Source: Homalodisca vitripennis
Lineage: Eukaryota > Arthropoda > Insecta > Hemiptera > Cicadellidae
Assembly (NCBI RefSeq): GCF_021130785.1
Contig: NW_025777645.1
Location: 30,527-94,526 of the forward strand
DNA length: 64,000 bases
Direction of reading: 5' to 3'
The stretch's first letter is position 1. Each line of letters starts with the position of its first letter. The notes beneath the pieces are model-generated. The model was not told the DNA's origin and searched no databases. It saw nothing but the letters and a program-made list of their open reading frames with translations. Below, in pieces: positions 1 through 11,949 of this stretch. Both the position numbers and the translations under genes were made by a program.

Positions 1-2640
1 CAGGATTTTGAGATATGTCTTTGCAGTCGTGAAATGTTATCTCAAAGAGATAAACTAAGTAGAAAATGTTATATTCTCTAACATAAGAATTTAAAAAATT
101 ATGATTTCATGTACTTAAATACTTCAAACGTTTAAAACTTTAACAAGAATTATAGATCTTGGAATTAATCTTATTTCACTTTACACTCAAATATTAAAAC
201 TTTAAATTTGAAACTCATGGGAAACTACAGTCGTTATGTAGAATATACAGTCGGAATATTTACTATTTTTGTTTAATAATATAAAATATGATCTTAAAAG
301 TTCATATCCCATATCCACGAATAGTATTTTTAAAGTACAATAAGGGGAAATTATACAAACTATTGTAATCTTGCCACTACGAGTAATTGAAATAATTAAT
401 TAAAACTCCAGCGTTTTTAACAAGTTAATTATAACTTGCATGTAACTGAAAACTCATAGCTTTAGACGCCTACAGTTTAATTAATCTAAAATAATTGTAT
501 TTATTTAGAACGATAAACACAAACTTAACTGTGTACACGAGCATTCTGTATTGTTCTGAGTAAATTACATACACCTCAAAGGCAAATTATTCAACTTTTG
601 TAAATCACAACTTCTAAACTGAAACGAAACATAGAATTTTTTGTATTTTCATTAGAAGTTAATTATAACTTTTTATTTACAAGCGCTCCAAAGCAGCAAA
701 GTTTTAAATTCTCCACATTTTCTGATATGAACCACTGACGGCTCAGCTATTACAATAATTATATTCATAACATTCACTCTACATTTTACAAAGAAGTATG
801 CGAAAAACATAATTCTATTCCTACCTCATTGTTCATCATAATCAAACAAAAGCAAACAAGTCTGAATGTACAATATTAGTACTTTGATAATATAAATACA
901 ATTACATCGCATCAACCTGTAATATAATGTAGTTATAAAACACGTTTTAATAGTACATATCATTTTTAAAAGTGTTTAGTTTAGTAAAAATAGTTATTAA
1001 CTAATAGTTGTAAATATTTATAATTATTTAAAGAGTCTTCATAATATACTGTTACGTTGCCGATATTTTGATAAAATCAGCTTGGAATTCTCATTTTCTC
1101 TCTAATGGGAGGGATAAAGTATAATAGACTTTAAAGCCTAGTACAACACTTGATTAATTTTTCACTTTAAAATGATAATCACATCTATCAAAAGTCATCA
1201 GTCTTACTTAAGTTTTGGTAACTTCGTCCTCCAATGTCAATTTGTTCGTTCCTGATGTGTCACTTACGTAATTTAACTTTTAAAAGTAAAAAGTTTTAAA
1301 TAATTTTCTTTAAAATTAAACCTGTACACCCTACCTTAATGTTATTAAAACGGGAGATTGTTTGGTTACGTAGATCTACAAAAGTCGGGATTTAATTTTA
1401 GTTGCATTGCTGTGTACTTTATATTGATTTTACGTAATATTTGTTACTTCAAATAGACGACATATTACTGAAAATTACCACCGCGGTGGTAATTGAACGG
1501 TGCACCGTTCAATCAATTAGATTTTACTCATTCAAAGATTGTATGTAATGCCTTTTATAAAGGAGTCCATATGATTAAATTACTATAATACATCTAGATC
1601 AATGATGACTAAGCAGCACGAAATAACTTCTATTATACTTCATAGGTATCATTATAATATTACTATACGACATCATAAAATGGGTTTCCAAGAAGCAACT
1701 GGTATGTTAGTGCAAGCTTGTTTCCTTCGTAGAGGCGAAATATGAAAAGTATGCTTTCAATTCACGGTATTATTATTTTGTCTATCAATAATGTATGTAT
1801 TTTAGTTACATAGTTCAAATACATATGTATAAACCCGTTTAGTTAGAAAATATCATGTATTTGTTTTAACATAAAACACTGTTTCTAAAACTAAAAATTA
1901 ACTATCCTGTAGTGGTCTTCCATTTGCAGCACTGCAGCATAAATGAAATAATTACGGACACAAATGAGCTATAAGCTTTCAAATTAAAATCAAGAATCAA
2001 GAATTACGAAATACTTCTGGCAGTTCCGGAGCACCCGTTGCAAAAAAAGAAAAATAAGAGGAAGTGCCACATTTATATATCTCGATAAAGTAAACACCAA
2101 ACTTTTTGTACTGATATACAATTATGTTAAACCGTCTGTTTTGGTTGGAAACTTCATCTAAAAAGATATGAATTTTAAATGTATTGTAATTTGTCAAAAT
2201 GTTACTTGCTACCGTGATATCAGCTTAATCTTTAGTACAGGTGGATTTAAGGACATTGTAACTATGTACTCAAAGAAAGAGTGGAATATTATAGAATATA
2301 AACTATAAAAGGACGATCGACAATTACAGAAAGATAGAAAAAATTTTGATAGTAAATAAAGACATAAGCATGAAGATTAGAAATAACTTAATGGTATATA
2401 ATAAAGTACAATGCAGTTAATATAAATATATAATATGTAATCTAATATATATACAGCCGCATGTGTAACTCACTCACGTATACAAATTCTAAGGTACTTC
2501 TAGAAGTGCTGGAAACACGAAATTTGGCACGTAGTTGGCTTTTGCCGTGAAACCACCGGGAAAAGTCTGAAAACCGGAATTTTTTTATTTTAAACCCCTC
2601 AAAATGAGTCGAAAACACGTTAAAATTGACCAATAGTTAG
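1..2640. other. AT-rich non-coding flank
   Basis: No open frame with a recognisable product is present. The stretch is AT-rich with scattered short homopolymers. The only structured site is the pair of palindromes at 1473-1513, listed separately. The short open frames near 1997-2197 and 2442-2633 on the minus strand have no family signature and are treated as chance. Confidence 0.6.
1473..1513. repeat. Two abutting perfect 22-bp palindromes
   Basis: Positions 1473-1494 form a perfect 22-bp palindrome with the core ACCACCGCGGTGGT. Positions 1492-1513 form a second one with the core AACGGTGCACCGTT. They share three bases. Both are GC-rich in an otherwise AT-rich region. This could be the fused ends of a small DNA transposon, an excision scar or a protein-binding site; nothing in the sequence decides between these. 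Confidence 0.85.
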
Positions 2641-2670
2641 GGACAGAGATGGTAGTAAGGGATGGAGCAC

Positions 2671-3460
2671 CGAGCTCTGTACGGTACTCAACAGAGCAAA
2701 ATAGGCAGATTATGAACAGTAAACGTTTTATATTATTTCACCTATCTTTGATTCTTTTCATTTCTTGGTGGTTATTCTATCCTACGTTGATAACTATCGC
2801 GATTGGTCTTTTATTCTACTTTGAACGGTTTAGTCGCAGTCAGCAACATCAGATTGGCAGATAGGGACATAGTTAACATCGCCTTTGGTTTAAATTGTCT
2901 GACATTTTTACTGGTTTCAGATTCAATCTCTTCTTAGTTGACAGTTAATATCCTGGTCTCCCTATTCATATACGATTTTTCCTTTCCTTTCCGATTTCTT
3001 TTCTCACTTTTTACAAACACTACAGTTCCTCTTCATTTTTGTCTTACTAGTTTAAGTTTATTTTAGAGTAGCGAGCTCTGTACGGTACGTAACAAGGCAA
3101 GATAGGCAGGCTCTTGTTAGGAAAACCTTTATATTATTTCATATGTTTTGATTCGTTTATTTATTGGTTTTTATTCTATAATAAGTTGATAGTAATCACG
3201 ATTAGTTTTATCCTACCTTGAACGGTTCAGTTGCAAAAGGTGGGTGCCAGCAACATTAGTAGATAGGGAAAGAGTGAACATCGTTTTTTGTTTAAATTTT
3301 CTCGCTTTCTTATTGGTTTCAGATTTAATCTCTTTTCACTTGACAGTAACCTCTTGGTTTACCTATTCATATACGAATTTGCTCTCCTTTCCGTTTTCTT
3401 TTCTCGCTTTTTACAAACTCTACAGTTCCTTTTATATTTTGTATTACAGTTTATTTAACA
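2671..3460 (+). repeat. Two-copy ~400 bp direct tandem repeat upstream of the Helitron gene
   Basis: Copy 1 (about 2671-3060) and copy 2 (about 3072-3460) both begin with CGAGCTCTGTACGGTAC and align along their length with substitutions and small indels, at an offset of 401 bases. The second copy ends just before the first good ATG of the Rep-helicase gene (3466). The block probably contains the 5' untranslated or promoter region of the Helitron. The open frame at 2649-2864 lies in copy 1 and looks like a by-product. Confidence 0.75.
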
Positions 3461-3465
3461 TAACA

Positions 3466-6400
3466 ATGTCTTTCTCTTGTGTTGTGAAGGGCTCCTTCCA
3501 TCAGGGAGACGAACAGTTATTTCCTACGAGCAAAAACGCTCAGTGCACTTCGAATTCTGCTTGTGCCCTTGTATGGAAGGCGCTTGGTTTTGAGTTTTCT
3601 TCAACGGCCATCGATACGATTCTCATCGCTGGTGACTGTATTTACAGAACATTAAGAGATCAGAATCGTATGGGTGGAAATCGGTACTTGTGCACTGATG
3701 AACTTCCAGCCGAATTCTCCATCCAGGGCCAAACCGTAGCCGTTGAAGAAAATGTATTTGTGCACGATGCCTTATATCCTGTGACAGAGGAGGATATAAG
3801 CGAAAGTGTTATCTCTCTGTCCAATGTTTTAGAATCTCTGATGGCCGTGGAAAGTCAAAACATTGGATTTTTGTTTACTGGACAAACAGTGACAGTTGCT
3901 TTTTGGCGCTCTCAGGAACAACTGTACCTATTTGATCCACATCCAGTAAACGAAAATCGAACACATGATTTGGAAAATGATATCAACAACCTGGCACGGC
4001 TCTTTCAGTGTGATACTTTTCCTGCTTTGGCCTCGTTGTTGTTGTCCAACGCTGCTCTTGATGGATCTGTAAGACAGTACTCTATTACTAGACTCACATT
4101 TAGATCATCAACATTCAGTGAAAATATACAAAACCTCACAATGCACGAAACCGCTAACAATTCCGCAATAAAACCTAAAGATTTTGGAAGACCCAAGAAA
4201 ATAAAACCTGGACGCCCGAAAATACTGAAAACTACTAGAGAAGAGCAAGTGAGAGAGGCGAAAAAGCGATACTCTCAGCAAAATCCTGAAACCAATCGTG
4301 ACGCTGTTCGTCGTTATACCGAGAGACATCCCGAGGTTAACAGAGCCGCAGTTCGGCGCTACGAAGATCGACATGCCGGCGCAGGTCAGGACAGGGTTCA
4401 GGTATTTCGTCTGATGAAACCAAAGATCAGCGAATTTCGACATTTACCTAACTCACTTGCTCGAAACATTGTTGCACAAGGGCCTATGGCACACTGGAAC
4501 GGAAAGTTGTTATGCGACATAAATGCATACAAATTGAAAAAAACCTGCCTTTTTGAAGATGATATATTTGTATGTTCACACTGCGAAGCACGTCTGTTCG
4601 AGGAAGAAAAGGATAGGAAAAAATGGTGTTGTGGTGAAGGTGCGTACAACGTAACACGTTTGCCCCCTCTCAGTGCACCATTTTATTCAAATCGACATTT
4701 CCTCAATAGAGCGCGCGCCTACAACGACCTATTTTCTTTTTGCGCCCTCGAAATTTCTGGTGGGTATCGGCACCCTAGTGGACTTTCTTTCTTCAAGATC
4801 GAAGGAAGAATGTACCATCAGGTGTACAGTTTGGACGCTCCCGGCCAACGGTTTGCTACTAAGGTGGGAGACGTCCAATTTGTTAACCGGTGCCGCCTAT
4901 ACATTGACGACGGCGAAGAGCGCAGGAACATTGCCATGGGTAGATCACTTGATGTTGGAACTATTGACACCATTGCCAATTACTTGGATTCGATCAATCC
5001 TTTCATCGGTGATTTCCGGCGATTAGGTAATGAGCCATCGGTAAACGCTCATTTGGAGTTCCAGGTAACAAGTCGAGCTACTCATGGTAATGTTCTTGGC
5101 GACAGGAATAGGGGTGTTGAGGTGCACGCTGTTCTCAGCACTGACGAAGCAGTGACCGAACCACGACGACTCACCGTCTGGAAAGTGAAAGCTGGAAGGC
5201 CGTCAACGATTGATCTGTTCAGTCCTCTCATGGAGCCCTTCCAGTACCCACTGCTCTATCCACATGGCACTTTGGGTTGGCAAATTGGCCTTCTTGATAA
5301 CAACGGGAAAAAGCTTTCGCAGTACAACTACACGCGTTGTCTCTTGTTGTCCAGTCCTCGGTTTTCATATCTCGGCCGTCTCTCGCAGGCCTGGCAGGTC
5401 GAGATGTTTGCGAGATATGAAGAAGAGCGACTGCGGTTTATTAAATTCTCACAGTCAAGGTCGTCAGTCCAAAATGCCATGCGGATAGGCCAACTAAACG
5501 AGATTCTGGAAGCTCAACGCAATGCTCCGGCAGGAAGACAGGTTAGGGAAGACATCACACGTGATGAAACCGTACAAGGCGAGGGTGGCGCAAAGCCTGG
5601 AAAAATTTACCTTCCAAGTTCGTTTACCGGTGGGCCCAGATACATGAAGATTCATTACGAGAATGCAATGGCTCTCGTAACACGTCTGGGCTCACCGACG
5701 TATTTTCTCACATTCACTTACAGCGCGACTTGGGAGGAAAATAAGAGAGCCTGTCCCCACGGCAGTGGTCGCAGTGACCCAAGCACAGCCTGCAGAGTCT
5801 TCCAGATCAAACTCCTCGAGCTTCTGCGGGATCTGCGCAGCGGAGCGATGTTTGGCCGAACGATCTATATCGTCTACGTCATCGAGATGCAAATGAGGGG
5901 CCTTCCCCACGCCCACATTGTATTCAAGATTGACGGAGACGGTCCCGTTCAGGCACCCGAAATCGATTCCGTTATTCGCGCAGACATTCCCTCGGTTGAA
6001 GAAGCCGGTGGGAGACTCAGGAAGTTGGTGCTGCAACACATGATTCACGGCCCTTGTGGTACAGAATATCGCACCGACTTCCCCTGCTGGGATTCCACGA
6101 AAGGTCACTGCACTAAACATTTCCCAAAGCCTTCCTGGCAGACCACACACGTTGACGACAGAGGCTACGTGCAATACAGACGGGATTATAAAAACATAGG
6201 TACTATTACATCTCGAAACAAATCGATAACGGTCCATGACGGTTGGGTGGTACCGTATAATGCAGCTCTGTTGCTTAAATACGAGGCACATATTAACTTG
6301 GAGCTTGCGTCTACTCGTCGTGTCATCAAATACTTATTTAAATATCTGATGAAGGGTGGATCTCTTCAAAATGTCACCGTCACATCTTTGGAAAAACAAG

Positions 6401-8669
6401 AGGACGAGGTAGAACACTACGTAACGAAGAGAATGGTAGGTGCAAGCGATGCATGTTGGCGTCTCTTAGACTTCCCAATCTCTAAATCTGAGCCCACAGT
6501 CGAGTGTCTACCGGTCCATCTTGAAGGGCGGCAACACGTCTTTTTCCGCCCCGGTGACCTTGCAGACGCGATTAGTAGAGCAAGCTCAAAGTTAATATTG
6601 TACTTCAATAGACCACTCAATTCAATCTTCAACTACCTAACGTACCTGTCTTTTTATGAAACTTTTATTATGCATACAAAACAACCTAGCAAGAATGAAG
6701 AAGTATACGTCTATCCAGACGGCAAGCACTTCGTCACAGCTCGCCAGCGTGGAGAGAAAGTATGTAGACTCTGTTGGATCTCCCCCAACCGTGGAGAGCT
6801 CTACTACTTACGTATGCTTCTGATGTCGATACCTTGTCGAGGCTACTCTGACCTCCTGTCGCGCGGTGGTCCTGATTGTCGCACTTTCCAGGAGGTTTGT
6901 CGTCAGCTCGGCCTGGTAGAACACGAAGACGAGTACCGTGCTGCTATGCGCGAAGCCTCTGAATTCATGATTGCTACAAGGCTGCGTTCCTTCTTTGTGC
7001 TTCTTTGTAACATGGGTGCTCCTGCAGCTATTCTATGGGACGCATTCCGCGACACCCTATGCGAGGACCACTTAGAAAGAAACCCTCTTGACCCAGAAAA
7101 AGCATATAAACTGTCCTTGGTTGAAATTGACCGATGTCTACGACGACAGGGACTGTCTTTGGTGGATTGTGGTCTCCCCGACGTGCAGGATGACACGACT
7201 GAATTGGGAAGGGAACTGTTGGAGTACGGCGAGAACCAACAGCAGGCCATTGTCGAGGAATGGGAACCCAAGCTCTCAGAAGATCAGAGACGCGTTTTAC
7301 ATCATGTTCATTCCCTTCTCGACAACCCCGGCGACCGCCAATCCTCGAGGGCCATCTTCCTTGACGGTCCTGGGGTTATGGCAAAACTTCCCTAATTCGT
7401 GTCATACTGGCACACGTGCGTAGTGGTCGGCAGGTTGCACTAGCCGTCGCCAGTTCGGGCATCGCTGCCGGGAATATGCCGGGTGGCTCAACAGCCCATA
7501 GCATGTTTCGGCTTCCGCTCGATCTTGGCGACGGAACTGGCGTGTGGAACATAACCAACGGGTCCCAGCGCGCGGAACTCATCAGAGCCGCACAGCTCAT
7601 CGTCTTTGACGAGGCCCCAGTGGCCCATCGCTACATCTTCGAGATCCTCGACCGCTCGCTTCGAGATCTCATGAACCGCGATGAGCCATTCGGTGGGAAG
7701 ATCTTTCTGTGCTCTGGTGACTTCCGGCAGATCGCGCCTGTCGTTGTAAAAGCGCGGACGGCAGCTGCCGTTGCGTGCGTTTCTCTTCGGGCCTCGCGAC
7801 TGTGGCGACTGTTCCGCATCTTCTCTCTGACCACACCACATAGGACGAGCAGTTCCGTTGACTACTCCGACTTCCTTCTCGCAGTAGGCAACGGCACTGT
7901 TCCGTCCACAACTTTCGGGGAGGGCAAAGAGAGTGGCGCTCTTATTCCTCTGACCGGAGTAAATTTCGTTACTTCTTTACAAGCCCTAATCTCCAAAGTC
8001 TTTCCTGTTGAAGTCCTCCAGGATCCCGATCAGTGTGCTCGTCGCGCGATCCTCTCTACCATGAATGTGAACGTCAAGGAAATCAACGACATCATCCTGG
8101 ACTCCGTTGATAGTCGCCTTCATGAGTTGAGAAGCGCCGATTCTGTGGACACTGAGAACGATGATCATCTTGGCATCGAAGTTAATCTGCTAAACCAGGC
8201 TACAGGCAAGGGTATTCCAGATCACGTGCTGCGACTCAAGATCGGTTCAGTGTGTCTCATCATGAGGAATCTTAACATCGCCGACGGACTCGTTAATGGC
8301 ACTAAGGTCATTGTGACGGCTATAACCCACCGGTTGATTACCGTCAGACGCCCTCACGACGCGCAACCTATCGGCATTCCCAGAATAATCTTTAGGTTCG
8401 CGATCGTTGAAGGTTCGCCGTTACTTGTCCGGCGACGTCAGTTTCCTCTGATGCTGGCATACTCGATGACTGGTCACAAGAGCCAAGGTCAGACAATCGA
8501 TCTTGTCGGAGTCGACCTTCGCACTGACTGTTTTACCCACGGCCAGTTGTACGTCCTGTTAAGTAGAGTTCGACGCCCAGAAGACATCGTTGTCCTTGTC
8601 CGTCCTGATAGGGTATGTGATGAAGTTGCCTACGCAAAGAACATCGTGTACGGCGAACTTCTTCAGTAA
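3466..8669 (+). CDS. Helitron Rep-helicase with N-terminal cysteine-protease-like domain (one frameshift)
   Basis: Rolling-circle transposase of about 1,730 residues, counted from the ATG at 3466; the frame is open upstream to 3244 but without an ATG. Residues about 10-175 look like a papain-type cysteine peptidase of the herpesvirus-tegument deubiquitinase type: a QC motif at Cys27 followed by SNSACAL, and a FDPHP motif with His159. Near residue 240 are two GRPK AT-hook-like motifs, then a Cys-rich zinc-binding segment (CSHC near residue 370, CC further on) and the Helitron-like N domain. The Rep HUH motif PHAHIVF has His815 and His817; the two catalytic tyrosines are Tyr956 and Tyr960 in YLFKYLMKGG. 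A PIF1/SF1B helicase follows, with Walker B FDEAP, motif III GDFRQ and a motif VI region TGHKSQGQT. One base is missing from a G run at 7372-7375, inside Walker A, splitting the frame (first part ends 7395, second part open from before 7416). The rest is intact, so the copy is young or the indel is a sequencing error. Confidence 0.93.
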
Positions 8670-8683
8670 ACCCGATTGACACT

Positions 8684-9090
8684 GGCAGTAGGCTAGGGGA
8701 CCTGCCCAAACAAAACTCCCCGTCGTGATTAACACTGGCAGTAGGCTAGGGGGCCTGCCAAAACAAAACTCCCCGTCGTGATTAACACTGGCAGTAGGCT
8801 AGGGGGCCTGCCTAAACAAAACTCCCCGTCGTGATTGACTAGGCAGTAGGCTAGGGGACCTGCCAGAACAAAACTCTCCGTTCTGATTGATAAGGCAGTA
8901 GGCTAGAGGGCCTGCCAAAACAAAACTCCTCGTCGTTGTAAATAAGTTTTTTGTAAATATATAAAACTACCCGTTCTGATTGATACGGCAGTAGGCAAGG
9001 GGATCTGCCAAAACAAAACTCCCCGTTCTGATTCCTAAGGCAGTAGGCTAGAGGGTCTGCCAAAACAAAACTCCTCGTCGATGTAAATAG
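8684..9090 (+). repeat. 52-53 bp tandem repeats downstream of the Helitron gene
   Basis: Seven units begin with GGCAGTAGGC at 8684, 8737, 8790, 8842, 8894, 8987 and 9039. The spacing is 52-53 bases, except one interval that carries an extra ~40 bases. Each unit holds an imperfect GGCAGTAGGC / GGCCTGCC dyad followed by CAAAACAAAACTCC. The array starts 15 bases after the Rep-helicase stop codon. Subterminal tandem repeats are common in Helitrons and may serve replication or termination. There are no variable spacers, so this is not a CRISPR array. Confidence 0.9.
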
Positions 9091-9099
9091 GTTTCATGT

Positions 9100-10780
9100 A
9101 AATATATGGTCTCCATGTTTGCCGGCCTCCCCGTGGCGAGACTGGATATGTCATGCTTACATTTAAAGCATTGACAAACTAACGGGCAAACAACAGTGTT
9201 ATCGATTATAAGTTGCTAGCACATAATTTGACACAAGTACACTCGTATGTACCGCTAATTCTCTGAACTTGCACACGTTATGCGAGAACAATATTAATTA
9301 ATGTGGTAATGATATATGGTCTCAATGAGACAGAATAAACCACGAAAAAATTGAAACCATTGGAGAACTAACACGCAATCAAAAGTATAATAACTTTTAA
9401 TACCAATAAATACACAATTACAGACCAGTAAATATTTCTAATTGCAAACGAAATTGTTCCACTAAGAGGTATCAACTTTAATCACCGAATAATAAATATT
9501 TTCTAAATATTTTGAAGTATTATCCGGACTCTCTGTATTGAGACCGGCTATACACTATTGTAAGAAGCATTGGACAACCACGGTGCAAAAACAAAATTTT
9601 TGCCTCAAATTGCTATTTATCTTATTTATTTATTTGGTCTCCGTATTTGAGCATTGACAAACTAACAGGTAAAGAACAGTTTTATCAACTAAAAGTTACT
9701 AGCAACTAATTTGACACAAGCATATGTACCGCTAAATCTCCCAACTTGCACACGTGATGCGTAAACATTATTAGTAACGGTTTGACTGCTATCGGACCCG
9801 AAGTCTCAATTTTCACGTAAAAATTAAAAGAATTTCGCACGTAATTGCGTTTCACGGCCTACTCAAGGGAGATACAGCAAAATATTATTTTAACTTTATT
9901 GTAGACCACACTATACACTTTGATAATGTGTTTCCCACGAGAAAGGACACAGTTAAAGCTTTCACAAACTAACGGGTAAACAAAAGTTTCAACACCAATA
10001 AGTTATTACCAAATCATTTGACACAAGTATACACAGAACTTAATATGCAAATTTGTAAAAGATATGAAAGAACATCATTGAATAACGACGATAACTGTAA
10101 TTCCGTTAATAATATATGGTCTCCGTGTTTGAGGGCCTCGCCGTGGCGAGACTGGATACGTCATGATTGCATTTATAGCATTGACAAACTAACGGACAAA
10201 CAAGTTTTATTAACTATAAGTTATTATTAACTAATTTGACACAAATATACGTACCGCTAAATCTCCCAACTTGCACACGTGATGTGTAAACAATATTCAA
10301 TAAGTTATTACCAAATCATTTGACACAAGTATATAAACAACTAAATTTGTACACGATATGAGTGAACATCATTAACCAACGATTGCTGTAATTTTGTTAA
10401 TATATGGTCTCAGTGTTTGCCGGCCTCCCCGTGGCGAGACTGGATACGTCGTGCTTACAATACATGACATACTAACGGGCAAACAACATTTTTATGAGCT
10501 AAACGTTACTTGCAACTAATTTGACAGAAATATATGTAGCGATAAATCTCCCAACCTGCACACGTGATGCGTAAACATTATTACTAACGGTTTGACCGCT
10601 ATCGGACCCGAAATCTCAATTTTCACGTAAATTTTACCAGAATTTCGAACGTAATCGTGTTTTACGTGCCTAAACAAGGTAGATACTGCAAAATACTACT
10701 TGAGTTTTTTGTAGACAACATTATACACTAAATACTGTTTAATAATGTGTTTTACCACGAGAAATGACACAGTAGGGGAC
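9100..10780. repeat. Degenerate long-period repeat block (probable Helitron 3' region)
   Basis: A GGTCTCC...GTGGCGAGACTGGATA sequence recurs near 9107, 10118 and 10405, with a partial copy near 9645. Each is followed by a CATTGACAAACTAACGG and TTTGACACAAGTA stretch. A second segment (ACGGTTTGAC...CTATCGGACCCGAA) recurs near 9777 and 10587, offset about 810 bases. No coding potential was found; the frame at 10018-10230 lies inside the repeats. The block sits between the Helitron tandem array and a terminal-type hairpin, so it probably belongs to the same element. Confidence 0.7.
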
Positions 10781-10883
10781 ACGTAAAACCGAAAACATCA
10801 AGTCCGAATTGAACCACCAACCAAATCGCTCCTGTCCCCGAATTCCGCTTATCCCCGAAGTTAGCCAATACCCAAATGGGGGC

Positions 10884-10902
10884 CTGGGGGCGTAGCCCCC
10901 AG
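10884..10902 (+). repeat. GC-rich hairpin, candidate 3' end of the Helitron
   Basis: CTGGGGGC and GCCCCCAG form a perfect 8-bp stem around a GTA loop, followed by CGAGCCGAAGGCGAGTT. A short GC-rich hairpin just before the 3' end is characteristic of Helitron and Helentron elements. The exact end cannot be fixed without an empty site. If correct, the element runs from about 2.6 to 10.92 kb. Confidence 0.55.
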
Positions 10903-10924
10903 CGAGCCGAAGGCGAGTTATATA

Positions 10925-11421
10925 ACTATAAACGTGTATGTAAATCCGTAAATACCGTTAAAACCGTTAGTTGAATTAAGCAGGGATTAGTACTGTGGGC
11001 ATCTTTACTTATCCTCTAATATCGTCTATGTTTGCATCCTTACTAACCGCTCTTTTGGTTTTTGAATTAACTTAAAAAAAATTAAATAACCGCAGTATGA
11101 ATATTTACGCATGCGTGTAAACTAATTACTTTTATAACTACATTAGCCAATGTGTAATTATATACTATAATATTTTAATTGTGTTTAATTTATTTTGTGA
11201 GCGATTTTTAAACAAACGATTTAATTATTTTAAAATAATAAAAAAAAAATTACTTTTACAATATTATTAATGAAATCAGCTTTGCTACCCTCCGAGCGTC
11301 GGCCGACTTGTTTTAAGTCGACAGCACCTTTCTGTAAACGTCGGAATCTTATTTTAAGACGGCGGGCACTTGCCGATCAAATTAAATCAACCCGCACTAT
11401 TATTGGCTTAATATAATATTA

Positions 11422-11483
<62 letters not shown>

Positions 11484-11540
11484 TAATAATATAACAACAG
11501 AGTGTTTATTTTAGAAGAGGGCCTGTGTTAGCAGTAGGGT
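10925..11540. other. AT-rich spacer with (AT)n tract
   Basis: Nothing gene-like is seen. A GC-richer patch lies at 11278-11395 and contains CGTCGGCCGACTTG. A perfect (AT)n tract of about 50 bases runs from about 11426 to 11476. Confidence 0.6.
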
Positions 11541-11580
11541 AGAAACAAAACAAAAATCCGAAAACCAGTATACCTTTTGT

Positions 11581-11949
11581 CAACAGCTTGTCATGCCCAA
11601 GACCTACGAGTTCAAAAGTCACCATGAGGCTGTAAAGCCATACATGATACAGCAGTATAATTTATACATGGGTGGAGTGGACATGAAAGATAAATCCATC
11701 TATCACATATCATGCTCGTGGACCACCACTCGCTATTGGAAAATCATCTTTTATAATTTCCTTGGCATGGCAATTTTTTACTCCTTCATCGTATATTAAA
11801 AAAACACATACAAGCCTATGCCCAGAAGAAAATTTGTGATGGTTCTAATTGATGAACTCACAAGAACAGCACCAGAAGAAATAGCCACTCAGCCTGCTCC
11901 GACATCAGTAGAACATTTTATTGTTGTGTTACTTAGCAATACCAAATAA
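11581..11949 (+). pseudogene. piggyBac-type transposase remnant (C-terminal part)
   Basis: The frame at 11593-11799 contains YNLYMGGVDMKDKS, then TTTRYWKIIFYNF. This is the hallmark late segment of DDE_Tnp_1_7 (piggyBac) transposases, where the MGGVD aspartate is conserved. After a frame break near 11800, a second frame from 11818 (MPRRKFVMVL..ELTR) matches the expected following segment and ends near 11949. The N-terminal catalytic region is absent and no terminal inverted repeats were identified, so this is a dead fragment. Confidence 0.75.

Noticed and set aside
5692..6291. 199-codon minus-strand frame inside the Helitron gene
   Set aside because: It is the antisense shadow of the Rep domain and has no domain of its own.
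8684..9090. CRISPR array
   Set aside because: Whole 52-53 bp units repeat without unique spacers, next to a eukaryotic transposase gene; no Cas genes are present.
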